Source: Betaproteobacteria bacterium (lineage in GTDB: Bacteria; Pseudomonadota; Gammaproteobacteria; Burkholderiales; SG8-39). Taken from it: 7,587 nt of DNA. Below, piece by piece: positions 5,076 to 7,587 of this stretch. Made by a program: the position numbers and the translations under genes. The notes beneath the pieces were generated by a model. That model was not told where the DNA came from. It saw nothing but the letters and a program-made list of their open reading frames with translations, and ran no database searches. The DNA lies in assembly GCA_029865405.1 (NCBI GenBank), contig JAOUGZ010000119.1, positions 1-7,587 on the forward strand, read 5' to 3'. Every line of letters starts with the position of its first letter. Position 1 is the stretch's first letter.

Positions 5076-6317
5076 CTACGCGTAGACCGGGTGCGCGGCG
5101 CAGAGCGCCTTCACCTCGCCGGCGACGCGCCGCAGCTGCGCCTCGTCCGCGGGATCGTCCAGCACGTCGGCGATCAGCCCGGCGAGGGCTTCCGCCTCGG
5201 CGACGCGAAAGCCGCGCGTGGTCATCGCCGGCGTGCCGATGCGCACGCCGGAGGTCACCATCGGCTTTTCCGGATCGTTCGGCACGGCGTTCTTGTTCAC
5301 CGTGATGTGCGCGCGCCCCAGGGCGGCCTCGGCGTCCTTGCCGGTGATCTGCTTCGAGCGCAGATCGAGGAGCATCATGTGCGACTCGGTGCGCCCGGAG
5401 ACGATGCGCACGCCGCGCGCCATCAACACGCGCGCCATGGCCTTGGCGTTGTCCAGCACCTGCTGCTGGTACGCCTTGAACTCGGGCCTGAGCGCCTCGC
5501 CGAACGCCGCCGCCTTGGCGGCGATGACGTGCATCAGCGGCCCGCCCTGCAATCCGGGAAAGACGATGCTGTTCACCGCCTTGCCCAGTTCGCCGTTGCC
5601 GATGACGAAGCCGCCGCGCGGCCCGCGCAGCGTCTTGTGCGTGGTGCTGGTCACGTAGTCGGCGATGCCCACCGGCGAGGGATACAGGCCCACCGCCACC
5701 AGGCCGGCGTAGTGCGCCATGTCCGCCATCAGCAATGCCCCGCACCTATCGGCGATGGCGCGAAAGCGCCGCCAGTCGATTTTCAGGGAGTAGGCCGAGG
5801 CGCCGGTCACGATCAGTTTCGGCCGCTGCGCCAGCGCCAGCTTTTCGGCCTGGTCGTAGTCGATCTCCTCCTTCGCATCCAGGCCGTAGGAAATGAACCT
5901 GTACAGCTTGCCCGAGAGGTTCACGGGCGAGCCATGCGTGAGGTGCCCGCCGTGCGCGAGCGACATGCCGAGCACCGTGTCGCCGGGCTTCAGGGTCGCG
6001 AAGTACACCGCCTGGTTCGCCTGCGAGCCCGAATGCGGCTGCACGTTGGCCCAGCCGGCGCCGAAGAGCTTCTTCGCGCGCTCGATGGCGAGCGTCTCGG
6101 CGAGGTCCACGTACTCGCAGCCGCCGTAGTAGCGCCTGCCGGGATAGCCCTCGGCGTACTTGTTGGTGAGCGCCGAGCCCTGCGCGGCGAGCACCGCGGG
6201 GCTCACGTAGTTCTCCGAGGCGATCAGCTCGACATGGTCCTCCTGGCGGCGGTTCTCGAGGCTGATCGCGTCCCACAGTTCGGGATCGGTGCGGGCAAGC
6301 AGGTCGGCGGCGGACAT
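5076..6317 (-). CDS. glyA: Serine hydroxymethyltransferase
   Basis: This PLP enzyme interconverts serine plus tetrahydrofolate with glycine plus 5,10-methylene-tetrahydrofolate, the main cytosolic source of one-carbon units. The 413-residue length is typical of bacterial enzymes. Seen motifs: LIASENYVS (31-39), the glycine-rich [15 protein letters not shown] (52-66), SGSQAN (96-101), AHGGHLTHG (121-129), the cofactor-contacting D199 and H202 in [10 protein letters not shown], and the PLP Schiff-base lysine K228 in [14 protein letters not shown] (223-236). Both ends match the family. ATG 6317 follows a 37-base gap after the cyclase gene, in which a plausible -10 box lies, so glyA may start its own transcript leading into nrdR-ribD-ribE. 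The Shine-Dalgarno is weak. Confidence 0.98.
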   Translation of the reverse strand: MSAADLLARTDPELWDAISLENRRQEDHVELIASENYVSPAVLAAQGSALTNKYAEGYPGRRYYGGCEYVDLAETLAIERAKKLFGAGWANVQPHSGSQANQAVYFATLKPGDTVLGMSLAHGGHLTHGSPVNLSGKLYRFISYGLDAKEEIDYDQAEKLALAQRPKLIVTGASAYSLKIDWRRFRAIADRCGALLMADMAHYAGLVAVGLYPSPVGIADYVTSTTHKTLRGPRGGFVIGNGELGKAVNSIVFPGLQGGPLMHVIAAKAAAFGEALRPEFKAYQQQVLDNAKAMARVLMARGVRIVSGRTESHMMLLDLRSKQITGKDAEAALGRAHITVNKNAVPNDPEKPMVTSGVRIGTPAMTTRGFRVAEAEALAGLIADVLDDPADEAQLRRVAGEVKALCAAHPVYA

Positions 6318-6344
6318 GGGCTCGGCTCTGGGGCGAAGCCCGCG

Positions 6345-6374
6345 ATTCTACAGGCTAGTCGCCCTCGGGCTCGA
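6345..6374 (-). promoter_or_regulatory. Possible sigma-70-type promoter of the glyA operon
   Basis: On the minus strand TAGAAT (6350-6345) matches the -10 consensus at 5 of 6 positions. A poor -35, TCGAGC (6374-6369, 3 of 6), lies 18 bases upstream, inside the end of the cyclase gene. Transcription would begin roughly 20 bases before the glyA ATG. The weak -35 makes this tentative. Confidence 0.28.
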
Positions 6375-7260
6375 CGCGAAACCGCAGCGTGTGGTCGCCG
6401 TGGCGCGCAGCGCTGTTGCCGAGGCCGATCCAGCCGCGCTCGGTGAGCACCGCCTCCTCGCGCCGCAGCAGGATCTCGGAGGTGCTGCCGTCCACCAGCA
6501 GGTAGGTGCCGTTGGACGAAAGGTCCTGCAGCACGAAATGGCCCTCGCGCGGGTAGATGCGCGCGTGCGAGCGCGAGGCGAAGTGGCTCTCCACCGCGAG
6601 GTCGTTTTCCTTGTCGCGGCCGATGCGCAGCCCCGTGCCGGCGGTGCGCACCACGCGCAGCTCGCCGCCGTGGGTGAGCTTGAGCACCAGCTCGCGCGCG
6701 CGCGTCAGCGTCGTGAGCCTCAGGTTGGTCTCGGTGGCGTCGGGATCCTCGCGGTAGCGCACGTTGCAGGCGATGATCTCCTCATGGCGGCCGCGCACGC
6801 GGATCGGGAACAGCTCGCGGCAGCGCGCGCGCAGCTCGGGCGCCATCGCCGCTACGGTCTGGTGGGTGGTGAGCACCTGCTCGGGATTCGCGAGCGCCAC
6901 CAGGCGCGAGCTCACGTTGACCGTGTCGCCGAACACGTCGCCCTCTGAAAGCACCACCGGGCCGAAGGTGAAGCCGATGCGCACCGCGAGGCGGTCGGCG
7001 GGACGCGCCGCGGGCGCGCTGAGCGCGGCGAGCTGCATGTCGCAAGCCCCCCGGCAGGCGGCGTCCGAGGTGGGGAAGGTGCACACCATGCCGTCGCCGA
7101 GCTTCTTCACCACCGTGCCGCCGTGGCCGGCGGCGGCATTGCCCAGCAACCAGAGCAGCTGCTCGATCAGCGTATGCGCCTGCGCATCGCCGAGGGTCTC
7201 GTAGATGCGCGTGCTGTCCGTGACATCCGCGAACAACACTGCACGCTGGGCAGTTTCCAC
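6355..7260 (-). CDS. Class III adenylyl cyclase fused to a C-terminal FHA domain
   Basis: The 301-residue protein (numbered from GTG 7260) has a cyclase domain at about 5-170 and an FHA domain at about 195-275, with no signal peptide or membrane segment, so it is cytosolic. The full class III catalytic set is visible: metal-binding D12 (FADVTDST) and D56 (KLGDG), purine-recognising K52 and D108, and transition-state N115 and R119 in GDVFGDTVNVSSRL. The Lys/Asp pair predicts ATP specificity and cAMP as product. The FHA part has LRIGR (211-215), ND (219-220), SRSH (229-232) and SSNGTY (248-253), the phosphothreonine-binding pattern. A GTG at 7272 is in frame but lies within the AGGAGGTG Shine-Dalgarno, so I place the start at 7260. 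It sits between a MobA-like gene and glyA on the same strand. The partner kinase is not in the window. Confidence 0.9.
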   Translation of the reverse strand: METAQRAVLFADVTDSTRIYETLGDAQAHTLIEQLLWLLGNAAAGHGGTVVKKLGDGMVCTFPTSDAACRGACDMQLAALSAPAARPADRLAVRIGFTFGPVVLSEGDVFGDTVNVSSRLVALANPEQVLTTHQTVAAMAPELRARCRELFPIRVRGRHEEIIACNVRYREDPDATETNLRLTTLTRARELVLKLTHGGELRVVRTAGTGLRIGRDKENDLAVESHFASRSHARIYPREGHFVLQDLSSNGTYLLVDGSTSEILLRREEAVLTERGWIGLGNSAARHGDHTLRFRVEPEGD

Positions 7261-7269
7261 GCTGCGCCG

Positions 7270-7277
7270 CACCTCCT
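7270..7277 (-). promoter_or_regulatory. Ribosome binding site of the cyclase gene
   Basis: The minus strand reads AGGAGGTG from 7277 to 7270, a near-perfect anti-16S match. The GTG at 7272-7270 lies inside it. The next in-frame start, GTG 7260, is 9 bases from the end of the motif (11 from AGGAGG). Confidence 0.65.
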
Positions 7278-7313
7278 GAATGCGTGAGGCGAGTCTACCC
7301 GAAAGCGGCCGCG

Positions 7314-7587
7314 CTACACCGCCAGCGGCGGCGCAAGGTCGGCGGGCTTGTCGATGTCGCGGAGCGCGCCCGGGTCGCCCACCGGCACTTTCACCAGCTC
7401 GGCGGCGTGCGCCTCGAGCACGCGCCGCGCGCCTTCGTCGCCGCTCGATGCTTCGAGCGCACCGCGCAGGCGCCCGGCGAAACCGACCGGATGGCCGCGG
7501 CGCGCGCGCCAGAACGGCGCCGCGAGCAGCGCGCCGCGCTCGAGCGCGTCGCGCACCGCGGCGATGGTGCTCGGACGCACGAACGGC
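7314..7587 (-). CDS. MobA-like NTP transferase, C-terminal part (5' end outside the window)
   Basis: Only the last 90 residues are present; the reading frame continues past the window edge at 7587 and ends at TAG (7314-7316). The fragment has the C-terminal pattern of the MobA-like nucleotidyltransferases, such as molybdenum cofactor cytidylyltransferase: RRGHPVGF followed by a helix, then GDEGARRVL, and DIDKPADL close to the end, where the family usually has DIDTPEDL. The catalytic N-terminal signature is outside the window, so cytidylyl, guanylyl or another transferase activity cannot be separated. It lies 53 bases upstream of the cyclase start on the same strand and may be co-transcribed with it. 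Confidence 0.8.
   Translation of the reverse strand, partial: PFVRPSTIAAVRDALERGALLAAPFWRARRGHPVGFAGRLRGALEASSGDEGARRVLEAHAAELVKVPVGDPGALRDIDKPADLAPPLAV

Noticed and set aside
4609..5745. In-frame upstream extension of ribD giving a 734-residue minus-strand open frame
   Set aside because: The extension reads through nrdR and part of glyA in another frame and is Arg/Ala/Gly-rich with no recognisable domain. nrdR and glyA have complete family motifs there. It is an open frame kept free of stops by high G+C.
6318..6354. Terminator between the cyclase gene and glyA
   Set aside because: GGGC/GCCC (6331-6334 with 6338-6341) forms only a 4-bp stem with a 3-base loop and no U-tract, too weak to call.
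5091..6446. 451-residue plus-strand open frame opposite glyA
   Set aside because: It is antisense to an intact glyA, rich in Arg, His, Gly and Ala, and has no motif; a typical shadow frame.
1..7587. Defence system, mobile element, CRISPR array or biosynthetic cluster
   Set aside because: No transposase, integrase, toxin, nuclease or synthase genes, no long direct or terminal repeats and no spacer-repeat pattern; the gene content is housekeeping and common enzymes.

Overview
The window reads as ordinary, high-G+C chromosomal DNA from a proteobacterium, most likely a betaproteobacterium. The evidence is the strong G+C bias at third codon positions, the gene order glyA-nrdR-ribD-ribE, and the mix of a c-type cytochrome P460-family protein, a TPMT-type methyltransferase and a class III adenylyl cyclase carrying an FHA domain. 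The taxonomic call is an inference from gene order and protein style. There is no rRNA, tRNA, CRISPR array, insertion sequence or phage gene.

Layout. Bases 1-1338 hold two plus-strand genes: a secreted cytochrome P460-family haem protein (106-627) and a TPMT-family SAM-dependent methyltransferase (727-1338). The methyltransferase converges, 11 bases apart, on a minus-strand block that fills the rest of the window. Read in its own direction (high to low coordinates) that block is: the C-terminal part of a MobA-like nucleotidyltransferase (cut by the window edge), an adenylyl cyclase-FHA fusion, glyA, nrdR, ribD, ribE, a small SpoIIAA/STAS-like unknown, and a short-chain dehydrogenase/reductase (SDR).

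How the genes work together. glyA, nrdR, ribD and ribE form a tight housekeeping operon: 6 bases between glyA and nrdR, a 4-base GTGA overlap of nrdR with ribD, and a TGATG overlap of ribD with ribE. It supplies one-carbon units (serine hydroxymethyltransferase), regulates ribonucleotide reductase genes (NrdR) and carries out the deamination/reduction and final steps of riboflavin synthesis (RibD, RibE). The ribBA, ribH and nusB genes that often follow are absent here. The operon ends in stacked hairpins around the ribE stop codon. The cyclase upstream keeps every class III catalytic residue, so it should make cAMP, with the FHA domain as a likely phosphothreonine-dependent input.

I looked for an undescribed system and found none that stands up. 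The points worth a second look are local: the cyclase-FHA fusion, the P460-family protein with a candidate haem-crosslinking lysine, an SDR with Asp in place of the catalytic Asn, GC-rich hairpins without U-tracts just after three stop codons, and two apparent GTG starts that lie inside Shine-Dalgarno sequences.
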